DNA of 23,581 bases from Tissierellia bacterium (lineage in GTDB: Bacteria; Bacillota_A; Clostridia; Tissierellales; Peptoniphilaceae): positions 1-23,581 of the forward strand of contig JAAYEN010000089.1 in the NCBI GenBank assembly GCA_012728775.1. Reading direction: 5' to 3'. The notes beneath the pieces were generated by a model. The model made no database searches, was not told where the DNA came from, and saw only the letters and a list, made by a program, of their open reading frames with translations. Within the stretch, counting starts at the first letter, position 1. Each line of letters begins with the position of its first letter. Shown here one piece after another: positions 15,447-23,478 of this stretch. The position numbers were made by a program, and so were the translations under genes.

Positions 15447-16068
15447 ATTTACAAAAGAGTCTAAGCTATCTGTATTAGCATCTATAATAATTGGGGTAGC
15501 TTTTTATACTTTATTTTATAATAAAATGCCAGATATTATTCCTACTCACTGGAATTTTTCAGGAGAAATTGATGGTTATTCAGAAAAATTTAATGCCTTT
15601 GTTTTAATTCCCGCTGGAATGGTTGGTGCGAATATATTTCTAAATTTTATGTTAGATAACGATCCAAAAAATAGAACTCAAAAAAACAAGGCTATAACAA
15701 TAGGAAAAATTTCCATGCCGGTTATTCTGCTTTTCATTTTAACAATTCAGACGATTTTTGGTCTAGGTAGGGAAGTTAAAGTGAATTTGTTGGTTGATAT
15801 TTTGATGGGAGTACTTTTTATCGCTATTGGAAATTATCTTCCTAAAGCTAAACGAAATTATGTGGTAGGCATAAAGGTTCCGTGGACCTTGAATAGTGAT
15901 GAAAATTGGAATAGAACTCATAGATTTGGAGGGGTTGTATATATAATTGGAGGTTTTCTATTTATTATAAATAGTTTTATTAACAGTTCGATTATTGTAT
16001 TTTTGACAATTGGTGCATTATTTTTGCCAATAATTTATTCCTTTTATCTTTATACGAAAGGTATTTAA
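15430..16068 (+). CDS. sdpI: SdpI-family integral membrane protein (immunity/signal transduction)
   Basis: A 212-residue protein with about six membrane segments (near residues 12-30, 55-74, 93-110, 117-136, 166-182, 187-208). The N-terminal part has the DUF1648 pattern (MPDIIPTHWNFSGEIDGYSEKF), and the C-terminal half carries the SdpI signature GNYLPKAKRNYVVGIKVPW followed by NWNRTHRFGG. In B. subtilis SdpI gives immunity to the SdpC toxin and signals to SdpR. I start it at ATG 15430, with AGAGGTG upstream, inside the end of sdpR, indicating coupling. Without a neighbouring toxin gene it may protect against a rival's toxin, answer a toxin encoded elsewhere, or have a different stress signal. 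Confidence 0.9.
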   Translation: MKNKIRFTKESKLSVLASIIIGVAFYTLFYNKMPDIIPTHWNFSGEIDGYSEKFNAFVLIPAGMVGANIFLNFMLDNDPKNRTQKNKAITIGKISMPVILLFILTIQTIFGLGREVKVNLLVDILMGVLFIAIGNYLPKAKRNYVVGIKVPWTLNSDENWNRTHRFGGVVYIIGGFLFIINSFINSSIIVFLTIGALFLPIIYSFYLYTKGI

Positions 16069-16073
16069 AATAA

Positions 16074-16103
16074 TTACAATTAGAATGAATCTAAATAGAT
16101 AAT
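16074..16103 (+). promoter_or_regulatory. Candidate catalase promoter with PerR-like box
   Basis: TTACAA (16074-16079) and GATAAT (16098-16103) are separated by 18 bases. The spacer contains TTAGAATGAATCTAA (16080-16094), a 7-1-7 inverted repeat close to the Bacillus PerR consensus TTATAATnATTATAA. A peroxide-sensing Fur-family repressor is a plausible regulator. The half-sites also resemble, in rearranged form, those of the sdpR operators 930 bases upstream, so SdpR binding is a less likely alternative. Confidence 0.5.
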
Positions 16104-16176
16104 GATTACACTTCAAAAAAAGAGGTATATATTATATTGATAGAATAATTCAAATAAAAATTAATGGGGGTAAAAT

Positions 16177-17904
16177 ATGAACGAAAATAAAAAGCCAGTG
16201 GACGAAAATAAAAAAAATCCAATGGACAAAAATCAATTGGGTGAGAACCTGCCTAGTAAAAATGATACTAGGGGCCAAAATCCTTCAATTTCAATGGCCC
16301 AAGGAGCTCCAGTTGAAAATAATCAAGATACTATGACAGCAGGTGTTCGTGGTCCAGCTATGATGCAAGATACTTGGTTATTAGAAAAACATGCACATTT
16401 CAATAGAGAAGTAATTCCAGAAAGAAGAATGCATGCGAAAGGATCAGGTGCATTTGGTACATTTACAGTGACTCATGATATAACTAAATACACGAAAGCA
16501 AAAATATTTTCTGAGGTGGGAAAGAAAACTGAAATGTTTGCAAGATTCTCAACTGTTGCAGGAGAAAGAGGAGCGGCAGATGCAGAAAGGGATATTCGTG
16601 GATTTGCTCTAAAATTTTATACTGAAGAAGGAAATTGGGATTTGGTAGGAAATAATACTCCAGTATTTTTCTTCAGAGATGGAATGAAGTTTATAGACCT
16701 TAATCACGCAGTTAAAAGAGATCCAAGAACTAATATGAGAAGTCCTAATACCAACTGGGATTTTTGGTCATCCCTTCCTGAATCCTTGCTTCAAGTAACA
16801 ATTATTATGGCAGATAGAGGAATTCCAAGCTCTTATCGATATATGCACGGATTTTCATCTCATGCTTATTCACTTATCAACGAAGCTAATGAAAGAGTAT
16901 GGGTTAAATTCCATTTTAGATCCCAACAAGGGATTCAAAACTTTACAGATCAAGAAGCAGGTAAAGTAGTAGCAGGGGATAGAGAATCTCACCAAAGAGA
17001 TTTGTATGAAGCTATTGAAAAAGGAATGTACCCTAAATGGAAGATGTATGTTCAAATTATGACTGAAGAACAAGCTAATGCAATGGAAAATAATCCATTT
17101 GATCTAACTAAAATGTGGCTTAAAAAAGATTTTCCACTGATGGAAGTTGGAGAATTTGAGTTGAATAGAAATCCAGATAATTATTTCCAAGATGTAGAAC
17201 AAGCAGCATTTAATCCTGCTAATAAAGTTCCGGGAATAGGATTTTCTCCTGATAAGATGTTACAAGCAAGATTATTCGCTTATGGAGATGCTCAAAGATA
17301 TAGACTTGGCGTAAATCATCATCAAATTCCAGTTAACTCCCCAAGAGGAATGAATCCAAATAGTTATCATCCATTCCATAGAGATGGACAGATGAGAGTA
17401 GATGGAAATCAAGGATCAGAGTTACATTATGAGCCAAATAGCTATGGAAATTGGGAAGAAAATGTAAGAAATTACGAACCAAATCAAGCAGGCGGAGATG
17501 TATATAGATATGATTTCAGAGAAGACGATCACGATTACTACACTCAACCGGGAATGCTATATAGAGCAATGACTCCTGAACAACAACAAGTTTTATTTGA
17601 AAATACAGCTAGAAATATGGGAGATTCTACACTGCAAATTAAACATAGACATATCAATAACTGTTACCAAGCTGATCCAGAATATGGAAAAGGTGTAGCA
17701 AAGGCTCTTGGAATTAATATTGACGATGTGGATTTAAATCTTCCGGATAGAACTTCAAGGGAAGGTAACTATGCAGCAAATAATGCGCATCCAGAATTAG
17801 ATGTTCCTAGTGAAGACATGTCTAAAAAAGAATGGGAAGAAATCAAAACTGATTATGATCCAAAATCTTTTGTAGATCCTATGGATGATCCATTTTTACT
17901 TTAA
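16177..17904 (+). CDS. Monofunctional heme catalase
   Basis: A 575-residue catalase that breaks hydrogen peroxide into water and oxygen. The distal histidine is His86 ([13 protein letters not shown]), the distal asparagine Asn159 ([14 protein letters not shown]), and the heme-ligating tyrosine Tyr369 with Arg365 ([14 protein letters not shown]); each is offset by 11 from bovine catalase His75, Asn148, Tyr358 and Arg354, so the active site is complete. The first 60 or so residues form an unusual polar tail rich in Asn, Lys and Asp. Length fits small-subunit catalases plus this tail. GGGGG precedes the ATG. There is no signal peptide, so it is cytoplasmic. Its promoter has a PerR-like box. A DUF454 gene follows after 3 bases. 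Confidence 0.96.
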   Translation: MNENKKPVDENKKNPMDKNQLGENLPSKNDTRGQNPSISMAQGAPVENNQDTMTAGVRGPAMMQDTWLLEKHAHFNREVIPERRMHAKGSGAFGTFTVTHDITKYTKAKIFSEVGKKTEMFARFSTVAGERGAADAERDIRGFALKFYTEEGNWDLVGNNTPVFFFRDGMKFIDLNHAVKRDPRTNMRSPNTNWDFWSSLPESLLQVTIIMADRGIPSSYRYMHGFSSHAYSLINEANERVWVKFHFRSQQGIQNFTDQEAGKVVAGDRESHQRDLYEAIEKGMYPKWKMYVQIMTEEQANAMENNPFDLTKMWLKKDFPLMEVGEFELNRNPDNYFQDVEQAAFNPANKVPGIGFSPDKMLQARLFAYGDAQRYRLGVNHHQIPVNSPRGMNPNSYHPFHRDGQMRVDGNQGSELHYEPNSYGNWEENVRNYEPNQAGGDVYRYDFREDDHDYYTQPGMLYRAMTPEQQQVLFENTARNMGDSTLQIKHRHINNCYQADPEYGKGVAKALGINIDDVDLNLPDRTSREGNYAANNAHPELDVPSEDMSKKEWEEIKTDYDPKSFVDPMDDPFLL

Positions 17905-17907
17905 TAA

Positions 17908-18333
17908 ATGAAAAGTATATTTTATAGAATATTTGGGATAATATGTGTGATATTAGGAGGGATTGGGATAATTATTCCAATTCTTCCAACCACTCCGTTT
18001 TTATTATTAGCAGCTTGGTGTTTCGTTAGAAGTTCTAATAAGCTCCACGATTGGCTGATGAATCATCCAGTTTTTGGATTATATATAAAATCCTATATAA
18101 AATACCGGGGAGTTGAAAGGCGATACAAGATTTTTGCAATAACGATGCTCTGGGGAACTATATTATTCTCTGTTTATCTAATAGAAAAAACATGGGTAGA
18201 AATATTTTTATTCCTTATTGCAACTGGAGTAACTATTCACATTGCATCACTAAGAACACTTACCAAAGAAGAAGTAATAGAGTTAGAAGTATTTGAAGAA
18301 AAAAACAAATTAAAAACAGCAATAGATTTATAA
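17908..18333 (+). CDS. DUF454 (YbaN-like) small membrane protein
   Basis: A 141-residue inner-membrane protein of the DUF454/YbaN family, with hydrophobic segments near residues 6-26, 28-42, 76-92 and 96-113 and the family pattern GGIGIIIPILPTTPFLLLAAWCFVRSS followed by HDWLMNHPVFG. The family has no established function that I know of. The ATG comes 3 bases after the catalase stop and has no Shine-Dalgarno site, which suggests translation by reinitiation after the catalase and therefore low, catalase-dependent expression. A strong terminator overlaps its end, making catalase and DUF454 a two-gene unit. Confidence 0.87.
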   Translation: MKSIFYRIFGIICVILGGIGIIIPILPTTPFLLLAAWCFVRSSNKLHDWLMNHPVFGLYIKSYIKYRGVERRYKIFAITMLWGTILFSVYLIEKTWVEIFLFLIATGVTIHIASLRTLTKEEVIELEVFEEKNKLKTAIDL

Positions 18334-18363
18334 TTTTTATTATAATAATCTATTGCTGTTTTT
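18312..18363 (+). terminator. Intrinsic terminator of the catalase-DUF454 unit
   Basis: AAAAACAGCAATAGATT (18312-18328) pairs perfectly with 18347-18363, ending in TTTTT; the left arm lies inside the last codons of the DUF454 gene. The symmetric A and T tracts could let it act on both strands. Confidence 0.9.
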
Positions 18364-18416
18364 AATTGATTTAATTTTAAAATTATTTGAACTTAAATAA
18401 AAGGAAATAATATTGA

Positions 18417-18469
18417 GAAAATATTAAAAAATAGCCAATGAAATGAATTCTGTAACTATTTCATTGGCT
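18417..18469 (-). terminator. Intrinsic terminator of the hisC-like gene
   Basis: Read on the minus strand, AGCCAATGAAAT (18469-18458) pairs with ATTTCATTGGCT (18444-18433) around a 13-base loop and is followed by ATTTTTTAATATT. It is about 65 bases beyond the stop of the minus-strand aminotransferase. The rest of 18364-18534 holds nothing I recognise. Confidence 0.85.
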
Positions 18470-18534
18470 TAACTTATTGAAAACAATGTCTATTTTTTTC
18501 TCTGAAATTTGAACTCACAAAAACTTAATTACAA

Positions 18535-19626
18535 TCACTTTTGATCATTAAGTACTTCTTTTAAATTTTTAGCAAATATTTCATTTTCCTCCATAGTTCC
18601 TATTGAAATTCTGGAATAGTTTCCTTTTTGAGGTCTGATAATTACACCTCGTTTTTGAAGTTCAGAAAACAAATCTTTAGATTTCATTTTTGGTGTTTGG
18701 AAAAAAATGTGATTAGTTTCGCTTATTACATAGGGTAGTTCTAATTCATCAAAAAGGTTATATAAAAAGTGTTTGCCTTTTATATTTTCTTCATAGACAA
18801 AATTGACGAATTCTTCGTCATCTAGGGCTGTTTCGGCTGCTAATAAACCTAATACATTTACATTAAATGGAAGTCTTGCTCTATTGATAATTTCAATTAT
18901 ATCTTCATTTGCTAGTATATATCCAACTCTTACTCCTGCAAGACCGTAAATCTTTGAAAAAGTTTTTACCGTAATAACATTAGGATATTTTTTGAAAAAT
19001 TCAAAGGCATTTTTTACTCCTTTTTCATTTTCTACAAATTCTCCATATGCCTCATCGTAAACTATTATTATATCTTCGGGAACTCTTTCAATAAAATTGA
19101 TTACTTCTTTTTCTTCAATTAGCGTTCCTGTAGGGTTGTTGGGATTACAAAACCATATTAATTTAGTCTTTTCATTTATTGCATTTAGTATTCCTTCAAG
19201 ATCGATTCTAAAATCTTTCATTGGAATTTCTACGATTTTTCCTCCTTGGATATTGGAGTTGTCGTTGTATCTTACAAAACTATATTCGGACAAAATAACT
19301 TCTTCATCTCTGGAAAGATAGGAGTGTGCAATTAAAGCAAGGGCATCGTCTCCACCGTTTGTAATCAACAAATTTTCATGTCCAACTCCAAACTTTTTAG
19401 AAAGTTTTTCCTTTAAATAAAATGCACTTCCATCCGGATAAAGTGCGATTCCATTGTCGATATATTCCTTTAATACTTTTTTCACCTTTTCACTAGTTCC
19501 AAAGGGGTTTTCATTGGACGCCATTTTTATAACTTTATCAATATTTAATTCCCTTTGAACCGTTTCAATTGGCTTTCCAGGTATATATGCATTTACATTT
19601 TTCATTTCATCTCTATACTTTATCAT
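18535..19626 (-). CDS. hisC: HisC-type histidinol-phosphate/aromatic aminotransferase
   Basis: A 363-residue fold-type I PLP aminotransferase. SNENPFG (37-43), LYPDGS, NPNNPTG (161-167), DEAY (191-194) and KTFSKIYGLAGVRVGY, with PLP lysine Lys225, are typical of histidinol-phosphate aminotransferases. Such enzymes often also accept phenylalanine, tyrosine or tryptophan. No other his gene is nearby; instead it is divergent from an aryl-CoA ligase and indolepyruvate oxidoreductase operon 180 bases away, which makes an aromatic amino acid to arylpyruvate role attractive. AGGGTG precedes the ATG. The family is certain; the choice between histidine synthesis and aromatic metabolism is inference. 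Confidence 0.9.
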   Translation of the reverse strand: MIKYRDEMKNVNAYIPGKPIETVQRELNIDKVIKMASNENPFGTSEKVKKVLKEYIDNGIALYPDGSAFYLKEKLSKKFGVGHENLLITNGGDDALALIAHSYLSRDEEVILSEYSFVRYNDNSNIQGGKIVEIPMKDFRIDLEGILNAINEKTKLIWFCNPNNPTGTLIEEKEVINFIERVPEDIIIVYDEAYGEFVENEKGVKNAFEFFKKYPNVITVKTFSKIYGLAGVRVGYILANEDIIEIINRARLPFNVNVLGLLAAETALDDEEFVNFVYEENIKGKHFLYNLFDELELPYVISETNHIFFQTPKMKSKDLFSELQKRGVIIRPQKGNYSRISIGTMEENEIFAKNLKEVLNDQK

Positions 19627-19707
19627 TTAATCACCCTAAAATATTGTTTTCTTAATTCTAATACAAAATAACAAAATTGTATAGTTGATTTTAGTATTAT
19701 TAAAATA

Positions 19708-19736
19708 TTGCATTTAATTTTAGTACTTGTTATAAT
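19708..19736 (+). promoter_or_regulatory. Sigma-A promoter of the paaK-iorAB operon
   Basis: TTGCAT (19708-19713), a 17-base spacer and a perfect TATAAT (19731-19736). Transcription would start near 19743, giving a leader of about 64 bases before the paaK ATG, which contains the hairpin described separately. Confidence 0.7.
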
Positions 19737-19758
19737 TTAAAAATAAGAAATATTATAG

Positions 19759-19790
19759 AATGAGGTGGCTTTGAAGACCTCATTTTTTAT
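19759..19790 (+). terminator. Terminator-like hairpin in the paaK leader (candidate attenuator)
   Basis: AATGAGGT (19759-19766) pairs with ACCTCATT (19777-19784) around a 10-base loop and runs into a T tract, TTTTTT, then the paaK ribosome site. It lies between the promoter and the paaK start, so transcripts should stop here unless something prevents it. I see no obvious competing antiterminator stem in the short leader. Alternatively it terminates an unrelated short transcript. Confidence 0.7.
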
Positions 19791-19806
19791 TAAATAGGGG
19801 GAAAAT

Positions 19807-21108
19807 ATGATTTGGAGTTCCAATGAAACTTTGTCACGGTCTGAAATAGAAAATATTCAGTTAAAAAATTTACAAAAGCAAGTAAAATATGCCTATGACA
19901 ATGTTTTTTATTATAAAAATAAAATGGATGAAAAGAACATTAAACCTGAAGATATAAAAAATTTGTCTGATGTTAAATTACTTCCATTTATTACTAAACA
20001 AGATTTTAGGGATACTTATCCTTTTGGAATGTTTGCAGTAGATAGAAAGAAATTACACAGAGTTCATGCTTCCTCAGGAACTACTGGAAAACCGACTGTA
20101 GTAGGATATACTGAAAATGATATGAAGAATTGGACAGAAACAGTAGCTAGGGTTGCAGCAGCAGGAGGAGCAGAAGAATCAGATGTAGCTCAAATATGTT
20201 TTGGTTATGGAATGTTCACGGGTGCATTAGGACTTCACTATGGATTAGAAAATATTGGGTGTGAAATAATTCCTGCATCTGTAGGAAATACCAATAAACA
20301 AATTATGTTCATGGAAGATTTAAATTCTACTATTTTAGTAGCAACACCTTCTTACGCACTGCATTTAAGCGAAAGTATTCTACAAATGGGAAAAAAACCA
20401 TCGGATTTTAACTTGAGAATTGGACTTTTAGGTGGGGAAGGTACATCTGAAAAGATGCGAAAAGAGTTAAATAAGATTTGGGATAACAAAGTTTTATTTA
20501 CACAAAATTATGGAATGAGTGAGTTAAATGGTCCTGGAATTGCTGGTGAATGTGAATATCTAAATGGCATGCATATTATGGAAGATCATTTCTTGGCAGA
20601 AATCATCGATCCAAAAACTGAAGAAGTATTACCACCAGGAAGTGAGGGAGAGCTGGTAATCACTTGTCTTACGAAAGAAGCTATTCCTTTAATTAGATAT
20701 AGAACTAGAGATATAACAACTCTTCACTATGAAAAATGCGAGTGTGGAAGAACTACGGTAAGAATGGAACCTCTAAAGGGCAGAACAGATGATATGCTAG
20801 TCATTAAGGGGGTTAATGTATTTCCTTCTCAAATTGAGTCAGTTCTTATGAATATTAAGGAAGTGGGAGCAAATTACGAACTTATAGTAGAGACAAAAAA
20901 TCACATGGACAATTTGGAACTAAAAGTAGAGTTATTAGATTATGAATTATTAAATTCTTACAAGCAATTGGAAGAATTAGAGTGTAAAATAGTAAGTGGA
21001 ATAAAAGAAGTTATTGGCCTAGGGATTAAAGTAACCTTAGTAGCTCCTAGAACTTTGAGACGATTTGAAGGAAAGGCTAAACGAGTAACTGATTTAAGAG
21101 ATAAATAG
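19807..21108 (+). CDS. paaK: Phenylacetate-CoA ligase family protein (aryl-acetate CoA ligase)
   Basis: A 433-residue AMP-forming acyl-CoA ligase of the PaaK type, activating phenylacetate or a related arylacetate with ATP and CoA. The ATP-binding loop is ASSGTTGKP (about 88-96); NYGMSE and YRTRD are the further adenylate-forming motifs, and the C-terminal lid has LKGRTDDMLVIKGVNVFPSQIE. CECGRT adds two cysteines seen in this family. GGGGG precedes the ATG. It leads an operon with iorA (14 bases later), iorB and an ACT protein, so indoleacetate or hydroxyphenylacetate are as likely as phenylacetate as substrate. It could run toward arylacetyl-CoA for reductive carboxylation, or downstream of Ior. 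No phenylacetate ring-oxygenase genes are present. Confidence 0.92.
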   Translation: MIWSSNETLSRSEIENIQLKNLQKQVKYAYDNVFYYKNKMDEKNIKPEDIKNLSDVKLLPFITKQDFRDTYPFGMFAVDRKKLHRVHASSGTTGKPTVVGYTENDMKNWTETVARVAAAGGAEESDVAQICFGYGMFTGALGLHYGLENIGCEIIPASVGNTNKQIMFMEDLNSTILVATPSYALHLSESILQMGKKPSDFNLRIGLLGGEGTSEKMRKELNKIWDNKVLFTQNYGMSELNGPGIAGECEYLNGMHIMEDHFLAEIIDPKTEEVLPPGSEGELVITCLTKEAIPLIRYRTRDITTLHYEKCECGRTTVRMEPLKGRTDDMLVIKGVNVFPSQIESVLMNIKEVGANYELIVETKNHMDNLELKVELLDYELLNSYKQLEELECKIVSGIKEVIGLGIKVTLVAPRTLRRFEGKAKRVTDLRDK

Positions 21109-21122
21109 ATAAAGAGGATATT

Positions 21123-22880
21123 ATGATAGAAAAGAAAATAATGTTAGGCAATGAAGCAATAGCTAGAGGAGCCTACGAAGCTGGAGTAAAAGTATCAAGC
21201 GCTTACCCAGGTACACCAAGTACTGAAATAAGTGAGAATTTAGTAAATTATAAAGATGAAGTTTATACTGAGTGGGCACCAAATGAAAAGGTCGCCATGG
21301 AGGTTGCAATAGGTGCGTCTATAAGTGGAGTTAGAGCTTTAGCCTCTATGAAACATGTAGGATTAAATGTAGCTGCTGATCCACTTTTTACTGCTTCATA
21401 TATTGGAGTAACTGGAGGATTGGTAGTTGTTGTAGCTGATGATCCTGGACTATACAGTTCTCAAAACGAGCAAGACACTAGAAGTGTTGCTATAGCTGCA
21501 AAAGTCCCAGTTTTAGAACCATCTGATAGTCAAGAGGCTAAAGATTTTACTAAAATTGCATTTGAAATAAGTGAAAAGTATGATACACCTGTAATTTTGC
21601 GAAGTACAACTAGACTTTCTCACTCCCAAGGAATTGTAGAATTGGAAGAAAGAATAGAACCTGAAGTAATTGAGTATATACGTAATCCTCAAAAAAATGT
21701 AATGGTTCCTGCAAATGCAGCTAAAAGACATCCTATTTTAGAAAATAATTTACTAAGATTACAAGAGGATGCTTCGTCAATGAATTATTTAAATAATTTA
21801 GAAATTAATGATAAATCTATAGGAATTATAACCTCAGGGATTCCATATCAATATGTGAAAGAAGCCTTGCCAAATGCTTCAGTATTAAAGCTAGGAATAG
21901 TTAATCCACTACCAAAAAAACTAATTGAAGATTTTGCCAACCAAGTGGATAGATTAGTTATAGTAGAAGAACTAGATCCTGTAATAGAAAATCAAGTTAA
22001 ATCTTGGGGAATTAAATGTGAAGGAAAGGAACTGTTTTCTCTTTTATATGAATACAGTGCAAATATGATAAAATCAGCTTTTGGAGAAGAAGTAAATATT
22101 AGACAAAAAGCTGAGGCTCCCGTAAGGCCACCAATATTATGTCCTGGATGTCCTCATAGAGCTGTTTATTCCGTTTTAAATAAAATGAAAATTCACGGTG
22201 CAGGAGATATAGGATGCTACACATTAGGAGCAGGAGAACCTTTAAATGTAATTGATACTTCAATTTGCATGGGTGCAAGTATCAGTTCTCTTCATGGAAT
22301 GGAAAAGGCAAGGGGTAGAGAGTATATAAAAAACTGGATTGCGGTAATCGGTGACTCTACATTTTTCCATACTGGAATTAATTCCTTAATAAATATGGTT
22401 TATAATAAAAGTGCAGGTACTGTTTTAATTTTAGATAATTCCACAACTGCTATGACTGGACATCAAGATAATCCTTCGACAGGATTAACTTTAGAAGGGG
22501 ATATATCCAATGCTATAGATATTAAGAAATTGTGTGAAGCTATCGGGGTAAAATCTGTAAGAGAAATAAGCTCCTTTGAAACTAAAGAATTGGAAAAAAT
22601 CTTTAAAGAAGAGCTGGAAAAGGATGAAGTTTCTGTAATTGTTGCAAAATCACCTTGTGTCTTATTAAAGGGTGTAGCCATTAAAAATCAATATTTTGTA
22701 GATAAAGAACTTTGCAAGAAATGTGGAATTTGCATGAAACCGGGATGTCCTGCTCTAACTTCAGATGATGAAGGCTTAACAGAAATTAATGATACTATGT
22801 GTAATGGTTGTGGTCTTTGTTTTTCTAGATGTCCATTTGGAGCGATTAAAGAGACAGCTTCAGTTATAGATAGATTATAG
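21123..22880 (+). CDS. iorA: Indolepyruvate ferredoxin oxidoreductase, alpha subunit
   Basis: A 585-residue thiamine-diphosphate and iron-sulfur subunit that oxidatively decarboxylates aryl pyruvates to arylacetyl-CoA, reducing ferredoxin; the reaction is reversible. The N-terminal pyrimidine-binding domain has SAYPGTPSTEISENL, the middle holds the CPGCPHRAVY motif, and the TPP-binding part has GDIGCYTLGAGEP and AVIGDSTFFHTG. The C-terminus carries two ferredoxin-type [4Fe-4S] motifs, CKKCGICMKPGCP and CNGCGLCFSRCP. RBS GAGGAT precedes the ATG. Length and motifs are those of complete IorA proteins. iorB follows after 13 bases. Confidence 0.95.
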   Translation: MIEKKIMLGNEAIARGAYEAGVKVSSAYPGTPSTEISENLVNYKDEVYTEWAPNEKVAMEVAIGASISGVRALASMKHVGLNVAADPLFTASYIGVTGGLVVVVADDPGLYSSQNEQDTRSVAIAAKVPVLEPSDSQEAKDFTKIAFEISEKYDTPVILRSTTRLSHSQGIVELEERIEPEVIEYIRNPQKNVMVPANAAKRHPILENNLLRLQEDASSMNYLNNLEINDKSIGIITSGIPYQYVKEALPNASVLKLGIVNPLPKKLIEDFANQVDRLVIVEELDPVIENQVKSWGIKCEGKELFSLLYEYSANMIKSAFGEEVNIRQKAEAPVRPPILCPGCPHRAVYSVLNKMKIHGAGDIGCYTLGAGEPLNVIDTSICMGASISSLHGMEKARGREYIKNWIAVIGDSTFFHTGINSLINMVYNKSAGTVLILDNSTTAMTGHQDNPSTGLTLEGDISNAIDIKKLCEAIGVKSVREISSFETKELEKIFKEELEKDEVSVIVAKSPCVLLKGVAIKNQYFVDKELCKKCGICMKPGCPALTSDDEGLTEINDTMCNGCGLCFSRCPFGAIKETASVIDRL

Positions 22881-22893
22881 TTAGGGGTGAAAA

Positions 22894-23478
22894 ATGGAAA
22901 CTAAAAATATTATGATTGTAGGAGTAGGTGGCCAAGGAACCTTGCTAACTAGCAGAATTTTGGGAGGCGTAATTTTAGATTCTGGATGGGATGTAAAACT
23001 TTCTGAAGTCCACGGAATGGCTCAAAGAGGTGGAAGTGTAGTAACTTTTGTCCGATACGGAGAAAAAGTTTACGAGCCTATTGTGGAAGAAGGGAAAGCG
23101 GATATTTTAATATCCTTTGAAAGATTAGAAGCTTTAAGATATAAACATTTTTTAAAAAAAGATGGCATAATGATAGTAAATGACCAAAGAATAGATCCGA
23201 TGTCAGTAATAATTAAAAAGGAAAAGTATCCTGAAGATATCGTAGAAAACCTTAGGAAAGATTTTGATTTGATAGTTGTAGATGCTCTGGAAGAAGCTAG
23301 AAAAATTGGAAACCTAAAAGTTTTTAATGTAATTGTCCTTGGAGTTTTATCGAAATATATGAATATAGATGATGAAGTTTGGATTAAACAGATAAAAGAA
23401 AATGTCCCTGAGTATTCTATCGAAGAAAATTTAATAGCTTTTCAAGTAGGAAAAGATTACAAAGAGGAAATAGTATGA
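22894..23478 (+). CDS. iorB: Indolepyruvate ferredoxin oxidoreductase, beta subunit
   Basis: A 194-residue gamma-type subunit of 2-oxoacid:ferredoxin oxidoreductases, partner of IorA. The glycine-rich GVGGQGTLLTSRILG loop near the N-terminus (about residues 10-24) and SEVHGMAQRGGSVVTFVRYG are diagnostic. It carries no iron-sulfur motif of its own; electrons leave through the C-terminal clusters of IorA. GGGGTG precedes the ATG. Its TGA stop overlaps the ATG of the ACT-domain gene (ATGA), so a fourth gene is tightly coupled. Confidence 0.94.
   Translation: METKNIMIVGVGGQGTLLTSRILGGVILDSGWDVKLSEVHGMAQRGGSVVTFVRYGEKVYEPIVEEGKADILISFERLEALRYKHFLKKDGIMIVNDQRIDPMSVIIKKEKYPEDIVENLRKDFDLIVVDALEEARKIGNLKVFNVIVLGVLSKYMNIDDEVWIKQIKENVPEYSIEENLIAFQVGKDYKEEIV

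Noticed and set aside
16080..16103. A fourth SdpR operator upstream of the catalase.
   Set aside because: The half-sites are similar, but the arrangement TTAGA-n5-TCTAA differs from TCTAATTAGA, and a PerR-type box explains it better beside a catalase.
18535..19626. Part of a histidine biosynthesis operon.
   Set aside because: No other his gene is in the window; the gene stands alone on the minus strand with its own terminator and faces away from aromatic metabolism genes.
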